Source: Ruminococcus sp.
Lineage (GTDB): Bacteria > Bacillota > Clostridia > Oscillospirales > Ruminococcaceae
Assembly: GCA_019420505.1 (NCBI GenBank)
Contig: JAHZHC010000027.1
Coordinates: 99,259 to 163,258, forward strand
DNA: 64,000 bases
Direction: 5' to 3'
Part shown: positions 51,203-60,259 of the stretch, piece after piece
Layout: every line of letters starts with the position of its first letter
Position numbering within the stretch: position 1 is the stretch's first letter
Made by a program: the position numbers and the translations under genes
Notes under the pieces: model-generated
Told to the model about the DNA's origin: nothing
The model's input: the letters and a program-made list of their open reading frames with translations, nothing else
Databases searched by the model: none

Positions 51203-52888
51203 ATGCTGAGAGAACTTTATATTGAAAATTTAGCTGTAATAGAAAAAGCGACTATCAATTTCACTGAAAAGCTTAATGTTTTCACCGGTGAAACGGGTGC
51301 CGGAAAATCTATTCTTATAAACGGCATAAACGCTATTCTCGGTCAAAGAGTAACCAAGGATATTGTCCGAAGCGGTACGGATAAAGCGGTTATTTCAGCA
51401 GAGTTCACTGATCTTGACAACAACACTTTGGGCAAGCTTGAGGAGCTTGGCATCAGCTGTGAGGAGGACAGGCTTTTCCTGTCAAGGGAAATACGCTCGG
51501 ACGGAGGAAGCGTAGCAAGAGTCAATTCAAGAAGTGTCAATGTGGGAGCACTGAAAGAAATCGGAGAAACTCTTGTTAATATTCACGGCCAGCATGATAA
51601 TCAGATCCTTATGGCGCCGGAAAAGCATATCCATATTCTCGACAGCTTTGCCAATGCGGAGGATTATCTGAAGGATTATCAGTGCTCATTTAAAGAGCTG
51701 CAGGCTTTGGCAAGAAAAATAAAGAAAATAAAAATAGACGCCGGTCAGAGGGCATTCAGAATTAATCAGCTTGAAGAAATTATTAATGAGATAGAACAGC
51801 TGAAAATTACTGAAAATGAAGATGAAGAAATCGAACAGGAGCTTGCTGTGGCTAAAAATGCAGTAGTGCTTTCGGAGGCAATGTTTACGGCAATAAGCCT
51901 TATTAACGGTGATGATGACAATTCGGGTGCAGCCGAACTGACTTCTCAGGCAGAAAAAGCTTTGGAAGGATATACTGATATTTATGCAAGCTTTGAGCCG
52001 TTGTATAACAGGCTTTCTTCGGCTCAGATAGAGCTTTCTGACATAGCGGAAGAGCTTTCATCGCTTTTGGGTAAGCTGGAGGTTGATCCAAAAAGGTATG
52101 ACTATCTTAATCAGCGTAATGACGAGTTGAGAAGGATAAAGAAAAAATATGGTCCTGATTTAAGCGATGTTCTGGATACTTTAGAGAAATCCGGACTGGA
52201 GCTGGAGCAGCTTACGGGGAGCGAAGTCAGTCTGAGCGAATTGAATAAACAGCAGACGGAATTACTTACCTTGGTATCTAAAAAAGCGAAGATACTTTCT
52301 GATTTCCGCAAAAAGGCAGGAGAAAATTTTATAAGTCGTGTAACAGAAGAGCTTGAATTTTTGAATATGCCGAAGGTTAAGCTGGCAGTAGATCAGAAAT
52401 ACGGAAAGCTTACTATGAACGGAATGGATAATATTGAATTTCTTATTTCGGCAAACGTGGGTGAAGTACCTAAGCCTATTGCAAAAATTGCTTCTGGCGG
52501 TGAGCTTTCAAGAATAATGCTGGCTTTAAAAAATGTTATTGCTGATAAAGACAGTATAGGAACTTTGATTTTTGATGAAATCGATACAGGCGTCAGCGGA
52601 AAAGCCGCACAGAAAATCGGCATGAAGCTAAGGCAGATTGCTGAGATCAGGCAGGTGCTTTGTGTCACTCACTTATCACAGATCGCAGTAATGGCAGACA
52701 ATCATTTACTTATAGAAAAGAATATAGTGAACGACAGAACGTCAACGACAGTAAAATCTCTCAGCTTTGAAGAAAGAAAATATGAGATCGCAAGAATTAT
52801 GGGCGGTGACAATGTTTCAGATCTAATGCTTGAAAATGCCCGACAGCTTCTTGAAACCTACAGCGGACAGCAGTCTGATGTTGACTAA
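51203..52888 (+). CDS. recN: DNA repair protein RecN
   Basis: SMC-like ATPase for double-strand-break repair. 561 residues: Walker A GETGAGKSILINGI near 30, INIHGQHDNQ (Q-loop-like) near 128, a central coiled coil, ASGGELSRIMLALK near 430 (ABC signature), and LIFDEIDTGVSGKAAQ near 452 (Walker B). It ends the nusB-recN operon. Confidence 0.96.
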   Translation: MLRELYIENLAVIEKATINFTEKLNVFTGETGAGKSILINGINAILGQRVTKDIVRSGTDKAVISAEFTDLDNNTLGKLEELGISCEEDRLFLSREIRSDGGSVARVNSRSVNVGALKEIGETLVNIHGQHDNQILMAPEKHIHILDSFANAEDYLKDYQCSFKELQALARKIKKIKIDAGQRAFRINQLEEIINEIEQLKITENEDEEIEQELAVAKNAVVLSEAMFTAISLINGDDDNSGAAELTSQAEKALEGYTDIYASFEPLYNRLSSAQIELSDIAEELSSLLGKLEVDPKRYDYLNQRNDELRRIKKKYGPDLSDVLDTLEKSGLELEQLTGSEVSLSELNKQQTELLTLVSKKAKILSDFRKKAGENFISRVTEELEFLNMPKVKLAVDQKYGKLTMNGMDNIEFLISANVGEVPKPIAKIASGGELSRIMLALKNVIADKDSIGTLIFDEIDTGVSGKAAQKIGMKLRQIAEIRQVLCVTHLSQIAVMADNHLLIEKNIVNDRTSTTVKSLSFEERKYEIARIMGGDNVSDLMLENARQLLETYSGQQSDVD

Positions 52889-52975
52889 CGGCTCATAAAA
52901 TGGTATAATATTAAGAATATTAGTTTTTGATGTCATAATGTGTTTTTTATTGATTAGGAAAGGATTCTGGGATTT

Positions 52976-53749
52976 ATGAAGGTTACTTTGATTGCACATA
53001 CCCCCGAGCCTGAAAAGGTAATTGCGGCGGCAGCCAAGCTTTGCTATTCGGCTTCGGATATTAACACACTTATGAACGGGCTTACACCTGAAAAGGTTGA
53101 AAGCTTTCTTGAAATGCTGACCAATATGGGTCATGAAAGTCCTATTGAGCATATCAGCTTTACTTTCGGTATAGAGGGTATATCAAGAGCTTGTTCTCAT
53201 CAGCTTGTACGTCATAGATTGGCTTCATATTCTCAGAAGAGCCAGAGATATGTAAATGAGGACGGCTTTGAATATATCGTTCCCCCTGAAATCGAAAAAA
53301 TTCCGGAAGCAAGAGATGAGTTTATTTCACAAATGAAGGTAATTGAGGACGGTTATCATAAACTTGCTGAGGTTCTTACAGAAAAGCATACACAGGCTTT
53401 TCTTGAAGCAGGATTAAGTGAAAAGGACGCAGTCTATAAGGCTAAGAAAAAGGCGTTTGAGGACGCAAGATTTGTACTTCCGAATGCATGTGAAACAAAA
53501 ATTGTGGTTACAATGAATGCAAGAAGCCTTATGAACTTTTTCAGTCTGAGATGCTGTAACAGGGCGCAATGGGAGATTAAAGCGGTTGCGGATGAAATGC
53601 TCAGACTGTGCTGTCAGGTTGCTCCGACACTGTTTAAAAATGCAGGTCCTTCATGCGTCAGAAGCGGAAGATGCGGAGAAGGAAAGATGTCATGCGGAAA
53701 GCTGAAGGAAGTTGTTGAAAGCTATAAGGTAATGAAGAATGGACTGTAA
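52976..53749 (+). CDS. thyX: Flavin-dependent thymidylate synthase ThyX
   Basis: Converts dUMP to dTMP using FAD and NADPH. 257 residues: HESPIEHISFTFGIEG near 53 and the ThyX motif RHRLASYSQKSQRYV near 78, followed by RSLMNFFSLRCCNRAQWEIK. ThyX replaces ThyA in many anaerobes. The thymidylate kinase gene overlaps its end by 11 bp, so dTMP formation and phosphorylation are coupled. Confidence 0.96.
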   Translation: MKVTLIAHTPEPEKVIAAAAKLCYSASDINTLMNGLTPEKVESFLEMLTNMGHESPIEHISFTFGIEGISRACSHQLVRHRLASYSQKSQRYVNEDGFEYIVPPEIEKIPEARDEFISQMKVIEDGYHKLAEVLTEKHTQAFLEAGLSEKDAVYKAKKKAFEDARFVLPNACETKIVVTMNARSLMNFFSLRCCNRAQWEIKAVADEMLRLCCQVAPTLFKNAGPSCVRSGRCGEGKMSCGKLKEVVESYKVMKNGL

Positions 53750-54410
53750 ATCAAAACTTGTGGTGCTTGAGGGTCTGGACGGGAGCGGAAAATCTACTCA
53801 GTTTGAAAGACTGGGAGAATATTTGGCCTCAAAAGGTGTAAAGCTAAAAGCAATAAGCTTTCCCGACTATGACCAGCCGTCATCTGCTTTGGTAAAAATG
53901 TATCTTAACGGTGAGTTTTCTGAAAGCGCCGGGGAAGTAAATGCATATGCTGCCTCCAGCTTTTATGCTGTGGACAGATATGCGAGCTATAAAAAATTCT
54001 GGGAAAAGGATTATGCTGAGGGGAGTTTTATTCTTGCCGCAAGATATGCTACTTCCAACTGTATTTATCAGATGGTAAAGCTTGATGAGGAAAACTGGGA
54101 TGAATATCTGCAATGGCTGGACGATTATGAATATAATAAGCTTGATTTGCCTAAGCCTGATCTTGTAATTTTTCTTGATATGCCTGTGGAAATATCACAA
54201 AGACTTATGTCGGGAAGATATGAAGGCGATGAAAGTAAAAAGGATATTCATGAATCGGATGTGAATTTTTTAAATGCCTGCCGAAAAGCGGCGCTGTATA
54301 CCGCAGATAAGCAAGGCTGGGAGATAGTCAGGTGCAGTGACGGTGAACAGCCGCTTGCAATTGAAGAGATAACAGAAAATCTAAAAAAACTGATAGATAA
54401 TATTTTGTAA
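53739..54410 (+). CDS. tmk: Thymidylate kinase
   Basis: dTMP to dTDP. 223 residues: P-loop LEGLDGSGKSTQ near 9, the Asp-Arg-type FYAVDRYASYK segment near 71, and the LID region RYEGDESKKDIHE near 163. Translationally coupled to thyX. Confidence 0.93.
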   Translation: MDCKSKLVVLEGLDGSGKSTQFERLGEYLASKGVKLKAISFPDYDQPSSALVKMYLNGEFSESAGEVNAYAASSFYAVDRYASYKKFWEKDYAEGSFILAARYATSNCIYQMVKLDEENWDEYLQWLDDYEYNKLDLPKPDLVIFLDMPVEISQRLMSGRYEGDESKKDIHESDVNFLNACRKAALYTADKQGWEIVRCSDGEQPLAIEEITENLKKLIDNIL

Positions 54411-54427
54411 AGCAGAGATAGATAAAT

Positions 54428-55336
54428 ATGTTAAATTTCAGAGAGATTCAGTTAAGTGATAAAACGTGGATAGATAAGTGTCTGAAGGCTTCGGATTTCA
54501 GAGGCTGCGAATATTCTTTTGCCAATAATCTTGCATGGCGGAGGTTAAGCGATACGGTAATATGTCATCATAACGGCTTTTATATCAGCTGTTCTTTTGA
54601 CGAAAAGCGCAAGCCTGTATTTACCTTTCCTACGGGCGCAAGGTGTGACAGGGAAGGAATTGAAAAATATAAAGCTCTCTTTCAGGACTTGAAAGAATAT
54701 GCTCAAAGCGTTCATTCGGAACTGAGGATTTCATCGGTAAACAGCGAGCATTTAAAATGGATGCAGGAGTTTTACGGGGATGAAATAGAGGTCAGAGCAA
54801 ACAGAGATTCTTTTGATTATATATACAAAACAGAAAACCTTATTGAACTTAAGGGCAAAAAATATCATGGAAAGCGTAATCATATAAAGCGTTTTAAGGA
54901 TAACGACTGGAGTTTTGAAATTCTGACTCCAAAAGCCTTTGATGAATGTGCGGCTTTTGCGGCTGATTTTTATAATGATAATAAAAGCTATGATGATTAT
55001 TCGGCTGTAGTTGAGCAATTCGTGATCCATACTTTTTTTGCTGATTTTGAGTATCTCGGATTAAAGGGCGGCGTTTTGAGAAAAAACGGTGAAATTGTAG
55101 GATTTACTATAGGAGAACAGCTGAATTCAGATACTTTTGTGGTCCATATTGAAAAGGCAAAGAGTGAAATTCAAGGTGCATATCCTGTTATTTGCAATGA
55201 GTTTTTGAAGGCGTATGCTTCCGGACTTGAATATGTAAACAGAGAGGAGGATCTGGGAATTGAAGGCCTCAGAAGATCCAAGCTTTCATATCATCCGGAA
55301 TTTCTTCTTGAAAAATATACTGTAACATTCAAATAA
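54428..55336 (+). CDS. DUF2156 protein (MprF-like lysyltransferase fold)
   Basis: 302 residues with the C-terminal-type domain of phosphatidylglycerol lysyltransferases (GNAT-like): SFANNLAWR near 38, KKYHGKRNHIKRFKDN near 141, GFTIGEQLNSDTFVVHIEKA near 227 and NREEDLGIEGLRRSKLSYHPEFLLEKY at the C-terminus. No membrane helices, so it is probably a soluble aminoacyl transferase; the acceptor is unknown. It lies between tmk and the DJ-1 gene on the same strand. Confidence 0.88.
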   Translation: MLNFREIQLSDKTWIDKCLKASDFRGCEYSFANNLAWRRLSDTVICHHNGFYISCSFDEKRKPVFTFPTGARCDREGIEKYKALFQDLKEYAQSVHSELRISSVNSEHLKWMQEFYGDEIEVRANRDSFDYIYKTENLIELKGKKYHGKRNHIKRFKDNDWSFEILTPKAFDECAAFAADFYNDNKSYDDYSAVVEQFVIHTFFADFEYLGLKGGVLRKNGEIVGFTIGEQLNSDTFVVHIEKAKSEIQGAYPVICNEFLKAYASGLEYVNREEDLGIEGLRRSKLSYHPEFLLEKYTVTFK

Positions 55337-55357
55337 GCTGAAAGGAAGTAGTTTTCA

Positions 55358-55900
55358 ATGGTTTATGTTTTTCTTGCTCCCGGATTTGAGGAAATTGAGG
55401 CGCTGACTCCTGTGGATATTTTAAGGCGTGCGGGGATTGAGGTTAAAACAGTCGGCGTTGGTGATGATATCGTTATGGGCGCTCACGGAATTCCTGTAAA
55501 AGCTGATATAAGCGTTGATGAAATCAAACTTAACAGTGATCTTGAAATGATAGTTCTTCCGGGGGGAATGCCGGGGGCGGATAATCTTGAGAACAGTCCT
55601 GAGGTTTTGGCGGCTGTAGATTATTGCGCCGATAATAACAGATATGTTGCTGCAATTTGTGCTGCTCCTAAAATTTTAGGTCATAAAAGACTGCTTGAGG
55701 GAAGATATGCAATATGCTTTCCCGGATTTGAACAGGAGCTTTTGGGAGCTAATATTTCAAACAGAGCTGTTACTATTGACGGAAAATACATTACGGGTAA
55801 AAGTGCAGGGGTTGCTCTGAAATTTGCACTAAAGCTTGTGGAGGCTCTTGTTTCTAAGGAAAAAGCGTTAATGCTGGAGGCTTCGCTCAAGTGCAAATAA
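55358..55900 (+). CDS. DJ-1/PfpI-family protein (YajL-like)
   Basis: 180 residues. FLAPGFEEIEALTPVDILRRAG near 4 (with the conserved Glu), LPGGMPGADNL near 68, and AAICAAPKILG near 99 with the reactive Cys. Family members act as glyoxalase/deglycase or redox-stress proteins. The next gene starts 10 bases before its stop. Confidence 0.92.
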   Translation: MVYVFLAPGFEEIEALTPVDILRRAGIEVKTVGVGDDIVMGAHGIPVKADISVDEIKLNSDLEMIVLPGGMPGADNLENSPEVLAAVDYCADNNRYVAAICAAPKILGHKRLLEGRYAICFPGFEQELLGANISNRAVTIDGKYITGKSAGVALKFALKLVEALVSKEKALMLEASLKCK

Positions 55901-56499
55901 GAAGTAAAAAAGATCTTAGAATATTTTATAAAAACCTTAGAAATGAAATGTCTTTAAGTGACAGAAAAAAGCTGGATATGAAGATTTATGAGAAGGTAAT
56001 AAATCTTAGTCAGTATAAAAACTGTGAATGTGTTCTGGTTTATGTTTCATCATCAATAGAAGTGGATACGCATGCGCTTATAGAGCATAGCTTTCAGGCA
56101 AATAAAATAGTTCTGGCGCCAAGATGTATTGCGGGCACAAATCTTATGGACTTTTGTGAGATCAGTTCTTTTGATGATTTGAAAAGCGGTGCGTTCGGAA
56201 TAATGGAACCAAAGGAAAAATGTAAAAAAGCAGAGTCATTCGGAACAAATTCCTGTTGTATAGTACCTGCTCTTTCATATGATAAAAGAGGATATAGACT
56301 TGGTTTCGGAAAAGGCTTTTATGATAGATTTCTTGATAGATATAAAGGATATAAAATTGGTTTGTGTTATGACAATTGTGTGACTGATCAGCTTCCTTCG
56401 GATAATTTTGACAAAACAGCTGACTGTGTTATAACAGACCGTGATATAATATATTTTCAAAAACAGATTAATGGAAAGGATGACTGCAAAAATGAGTGA
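55891..56499 (+). CDS. 5-formyltetrahydrofolate cyclo-ligase
   Basis: Returns 5-formyl-THF to the folate pool. 202 residues: KKDLRIFYKNLRNEMS near 6, YVSSSIEVDTHALIEH near 51, PKEKCKKAESFG, LSYDKRGYRLGFGKGFYDRFL near 129 (GxGxGFYD-type signature). GTG start preceded by GGAGG; overlaps its neighbours at both ends. Confidence 0.92.
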   Translation: MQIRSKKDLRIFYKNLRNEMSLSDRKKLDMKIYEKVINLSQYKNCECVLVYVSSSIEVDTHALIEHSFQANKIVLAPRCIAGTNLMDFCEISSFDDLKSGAFGIMEPKEKCKKAESFGTNSCCIVPALSYDKRGYRLGFGKGFYDRFLDRYKGYKIGLCYDNCVTDQLPSDNFDKTADCVITDRDIIYFQKQINGKDDCKNE

Positions 56500-58144
56500 C
56501 AATAAGTTAAACTTGGAAAATCTGTCAGGCGGTAAAGATGATTCAAAGAAGCCAGATTTGGCTGATATTTCATTTAAAAAGTCCGATTCTGTTTCCGCAA
56601 AAAAGAAAGAGCCGGATTTTTCATCTGAAAAACCAAAGTCTGAAGCAAAAGATAGCTCAAATGCTTTAAAAGATAAAAAAGATATTAAAAAGCCTTTGGA
56701 AGAAAGTATGGCTAATGTGCAGGGAACACAAAAAAAATCAGTTCCGGATTTGAATCTAAAGGGAATTAAAGTAGATCTGGCTGATGACAGTTCAGATTTA
56801 ATATCTAAGCCGACAGAAAAAAAAGAGGCTGAAAGGGTTATGAATAAACCCGTTCAAAAAGCTGAGAAAAAACAATCGGCACATAAACCGGAAATAAAGA
56901 AAGCTGAAAGCTATACGGCGTCTGAAAAAGACAGCAATAAAAAGCCTGATGTTGAAGACGGACAGAAAACAATGGTCATGAAGGATACTTCAGCTGTTAA
57001 TAAGACGGACAATAAAGCATACATAAAATCTGACATCAAAGCAGCTTCTCCTGTGAAAAAAAATAAAAAGAAGAAAAAGAAAAATAATCAGTCAAGCTTT
57101 AACAATTCTATTTTCGGAGGATTCTTCCTTGCATTTGGCATCGTTGTCGCTGCTTTTATTGTAGCTATCGGCGGTATCTCTTTGGGAAAAGAATATTTGG
57201 GAATTGACAAGGCTGAAAATGATATTACCTTTAATATTCCTCAAGGCTCAACAAGTGCGGATATTGCAGAAATGCTTGAGGAAAATCAAATTATTTCAAA
57301 CAAACTGCTGTTCAGATTGGCTTTGAAGATTAATGCTCCCGACACGATTTATCCGGGGGATATCACGTTACAGCCTGCAATGGGTTATTCGGCAATTATT
57401 GAACAGCTTGGTACAATGAGAGAAACTTATGAAACAACGACAATTCCATTCCCTGAGGGTGTGACGCTTCTTGAAGTTGCCCAGCTGCTTGAAGAAAAGG
57501 GAGTTTGCAAGGCTGATGAATTTTTGTTTGAATTTAACAAAAATCAGGGATATGATTTTGAAAAATTGATTTCAGGCAATGATGATGCTTTCTATCATAT
57601 GGAAGGATATTTCTTCCCTGATACTTATGATTTCTATCTCAATGATACGGGTTATAATATCACAAAAATAGTAAGAGAACATTTTTCACAGAAGTTTACT
57701 GATAAAATGATCGATAAAATGGAAAAGAGCAAGCTCACTATGAACGAAGTAATGATTCTTGCTTCAATGGTGCAGTGGGAATCGGGATCAGTTGAGGATA
57801 TGCCGAAGGTGGCTTCTGTTTTCCTTAACCGTTTGCATGACCCCGATACTTTCCCGTCATTTCAGTCTGACGCAACTGAAAAATATATTGATAAGGTAAT
57901 CAAGGCTGAAGCGGACACAAAGGCAGAGCTTGAGCATTATACCGAGGGATATGATACCTATAATTATAAGGGACTGCCTTCCGGACCTGTTTGCAATCCG
58001 GGATTAGACGCTATAAATGCGGTGCTTAATCCTGAGGATACGGATTATTATTACTTCTGTAATAACCTTAAAACAGGGGAGTCGTTCTTTGCTTCAACAC
58101 TTGAGGAGCATGAAGTAAATCTTGAAAAAGCAGGATTAAAGTAA
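56492..58144 (+). CDS. mltG: Endolytic transglycosylase MltG with long disordered N-terminus
   Basis: Cuts nascent glycan strands at the membrane. About 550 residues: about 200 highly charged Lys/Ser/Asp-rich cytoplasmic residues with a KKNKKKKKKNN stretch, one membrane helix (GGFFLAFGIVVAAFIVAIGGISL), then a LysM-like and YceG domain with EGYFFPDTYDF near 380, ASMVQWESG near 430 with the catalytic Glu, and YNYKGLPSGPVCNPGLDAINAVLNP near 493. The N-terminal tail is much longer than in E. coli MltG but not rare in Clostridia. Start ATG at 56492 after GGAAAGGA. Confidence 0.93.
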   Translation: MSDNKLNLENLSGGKDDSKKPDLADISFKKSDSVSAKKKEPDFSSEKPKSEAKDSSNALKDKKDIKKPLEESMANVQGTQKKSVPDLNLKGIKVDLADDSSDLISKPTEKKEAERVMNKPVQKAEKKQSAHKPEIKKAESYTASEKDSNKKPDVEDGQKTMVMKDTSAVNKTDNKAYIKSDIKAASPVKKNKKKKKKNNQSSFNNSIFGGFFLAFGIVVAAFIVAIGGISLGKEYLGIDKAENDITFNIPQGSTSADIAEMLEENQIISNKLLFRLALKINAPDTIYPGDITLQPAMGYSAIIEQLGTMRETYETTTIPFPEGVTLLEVAQLLEEKGVCKADEFLFEFNKNQGYDFEKLISGNDDAFYHMEGYFFPDTYDFYLNDTGYNITKIVREHFSQKFTDKMIDKMEKSKLTMNEVMILASMVQWESGSVEDMPKVASVFLNRLHDPDTFPSFQSDATEKYIDKVIKAEADTKAELEHYTEGYDTYNYKGLPSGPVCNPGLDAINAVLNPEDTDYYYFCNNLKTGESFFASTLEEHEVNLEKAGLK

Positions 58145-58156
58145 TTCGGAGGTAAT

Positions 58157-59380
58157 ATGGATCATAATAATATGCTTGAGATACTGTCTCCCGCAGGAGA
58201 TATGGAGAGATTGCTTGCTGCGCTGGATTTCGGCGCAGACGCAGTTTATCTCGGCGGTCAGATGTTCGGTATGAGAGCTGCTTCACCAAATTTTACGCCG
58301 GAATCTTTGAAAACAGCTGTTGACGAGGCTCATCGGCGTGGAAAAAGGGTATATCTGACTTGTAACACTCTTCCGAGAAATGATGAAATAATACATTTCG
58401 AGGAATTCGTTAAAGATGCTTTAAATGCTGGTGTTGACGCACTTATAGCAAATGATATAGGAGTGTTTTCTCTTATAAAAAAATATGCTCCGGACATGGA
58501 GATTCATGTTTCCACTCAGGCAGGTATTGTAAATTTTGTTACGGCAAATGAATTTTATAATATGGGTGCAAAAAGAGTGGTTCTTGCAAGAGAATTATCG
58601 TTGGAAGAGATTGCTGAAATAAGAGCAAAAACTCCGGCAGATCTTGAAATTGAAGCTTTTGTTCATGGTGCAATGTGCGTTAGTTTTTCGGGAAGATGTT
58701 TGCTTTCACAATATCTCGTCAACCGTGACGCTAACAGAGGTGAATGCGCTCAACCCTGCCGCTGGGGTTATCATCTGATGGAAGAAAAACGTGAAAACGA
58801 GTTTTATCCGATTTTTGAAGACGAAAAAGGAAGCTATATTCTTAATGCTAAGGATATGTGCATGATCGATCACATTGACAAGCTTGTGCAGGCAGGTGTG
58901 AACAGCTTTAAGATCGAGGGCCGTGCAAAGTCGGCTTATTATGTATCTGTAGTAACAAACGCATACCGCAAGGCTATGGATATATATAAGGATAATCCAA
59001 AGGACTTTAAACTGCCTCAATGGATTCATGACGAAGTATTCAAGGTCAGTCACAGGGCTTATTGCACGGGATTTTTCTTTGGTCACCCTAAGGATTGTCA
59101 ATATTATGAAAACAGCGGTTATATAAGGAATTATGATGTTGTTGCTGTAGTGGATAAATGTGAAAACGGCATTTTATATGCACAGCAAAGAAATAAATTT
59201 GACAGGGGTGCAGAATTGGAGATTCTTTCTCCAAATGGTAAGCCTGTCAAGTATAAGGCAGAGCATATTTTCAATGAATACGGTGAAGAGATTGAAACGG
59301 CTAATCATGCTATGATGAAGATTTCAATGCCATGTGAGAAATCATTTTCCAACAATTCCATTATAAGAATGGAAAGATGA
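58157..59380 (+). CDS. U32-family peptidase-like tRNA hydroxylation protein
   Basis: 407 residues of the U32 family (TrhP-like, linked to 5-hydroxyuridine in tRNA wobble positions). LSPAGDMERLLAALDFGADAVYLGG near 8, HVSTQAGIVNFVTANEFYNMGAKRVVLARELS near 115, and the signature EAFVHGAMCVSFSGRCLLS...GECAQPCRW near 168-200 with Cys residues of the proposed Fe-S site. Despite the name, protease activity is doubtful. AGGAGG-type site before the ATG; linked to mltG upstream. Confidence 0.92.
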   Translation: MDHNNMLEILSPAGDMERLLAALDFGADAVYLGGQMFGMRAASPNFTPESLKTAVDEAHRRGKRVYLTCNTLPRNDEIIHFEEFVKDALNAGVDALIANDIGVFSLIKKYAPDMEIHVSTQAGIVNFVTANEFYNMGAKRVVLARELSLEEIAEIRAKTPADLEIEAFVHGAMCVSFSGRCLLSQYLVNRDANRGECAQPCRWGYHLMEEKRENEFYPIFEDEKGSYILNAKDMCMIDHIDKLVQAGVNSFKIEGRAKSAYYVSVVTNAYRKAMDIYKDNPKDFKLPQWIHDEVFKVSHRAYCTGFFFGHPKDCQYYENSGYIRNYDVVAVVDKCENGILYAQQRNKFDRGAELEILSPNGKPVKYKAEHIFNEYGEEIETANHAMMKISMPCEKSFSNNSIIRMER

Positions 59381-59416
59381 TTTGTTATCACAATTAATGA
59401 ATATTATACACACATA

Positions 59417-59460
59417 CTTTACACAAAATCCTTGACAAAAGCAGTTGTGTAAAGTATAAT
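59417..59460 (+). promoter_or_regulatory. Promoter with flanking inverted repeat before the sugar transferase
   Basis: TTGACA (59432-59437), 17-bp spacer, TATAAT (59455-59460). A perfect 10-bp inverted repeat, CTTTACACAA (59417-59426) and TTGTGTAAAG (59445-59454), brackets the -35 and fills the end of the spacer, suggesting repressor binding. Confidence 0.8.
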
Positions 59461-59528
59461 TTATTATGTAAATAAATTTGATAAACAATTGATAATACTT
59501 ATGATTTGGGGATATTTGGAGTGAGGAA

Positions 59529-60215
59529 ATGAATCAGGGAAATGTTGCTTTAAGGGAACGAGAAGCTGAGATTATTGTAACAGAAAGAACTTGGGACGGA
59601 AGAGAGGTAGAATATAAAGAGAAGAGGGTATATAGTTTTATTAAGCGAGCCTTTGATATAACAGCGTCTTTGCTGGCTCTTATTTTATTGTCACCGTTGT
59701 TTTTGATTGTGATGCTGCTTATCTTTGTAACCGATCCGGGAAATCCTTTCTTTGTTCAGCAAAGGGCAGGTAAAGACTGCAAAATGTTCAACATATACAA
59801 ATTCAGAAGCATGCATAAGGATGCTGAAAAAAGAAAGAAAGATTTGCTTATACATAATGAGGCAGATGGGCCAACCTTTAAGATTGAAAATGATCCTCGT
59901 ATAACAAAGATAGGATCATTTATCAGAAAGACTTCAATAGATGAGCTGCCGCAGCTTATTAATATTTTAAAGGGTGAAATGTCGGTCATTGGTCCAAGAC
60001 CTTTTATTCCGTCAGAACAAGAAAAGCTTCCTTCTCAGAGGCTTCTGGTGAAACCGGGATTATCATGTTATTGGCAGATTGGCGGCAAAAATTCTTTGCC
60101 TGTTGAAGAACAGCTGGAGTTGGACTTCAAATATATTGAGGATCGCTCAGTTTTAACAGACTTAAAAATTATTTTTAAAACAGTGGCTATTGTATTTAAG
60201 AATGATAATTATTAA
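59529..60215 (+). CDS. Undecaprenyl-phosphate sugar-1-phosphate transferase
   Basis: Starts an extracellular or capsular glycan on the lipid carrier. 228 residues: one N-terminal reentrant helix (FDITASLLALILLSPLFLIVMLLIF), then FVQQRAGKDCKMFNIYKFRSMHKDAE, KIGSFIRKTSIDELPQLINILKGEMSVIGPRP and KPGLSCYWQIGGKN, the catalytic core of the WcaJ/PglC-type family. No other polysaccharide genes are next to it here. The substrate sugar is unknown. It may be controlled through the inverted repeat at its promoter. Confidence 0.94.
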   Translation: MNQGNVALREREAEIIVTERTWDGREVEYKEKRVYSFIKRAFDITASLLALILLSPLFLIVMLLIFVTDPGNPFFVQQRAGKDCKMFNIYKFRSMHKDAEKRKKDLLIHNEADGPTFKIENDPRITKIGSFIRKTSIDELPQLINILKGEMSVIGPRPFIPSEQEKLPSQRLLVKPGLSCYWQIGGKNSLPVEEQLELDFKYIEDRSVLTDLKIIFKTVAIVFKNDNY

Positions 60216-60226
60216 TATTAAAAAAT

Positions 60227-60252
60227 ACGGGTGAACAAAAATGTTCACCCGT
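60227..60252 (+). terminator. Terminator between convergent genes
   Basis: ACGGGTGAAC and GTTCACCCGT with a short A/T loop; T-rich on both strands, so it serves the sugar transferase and the convergent ligase. Confidence 0.9.
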
Positions 60253-60259
60253 TTATTTT

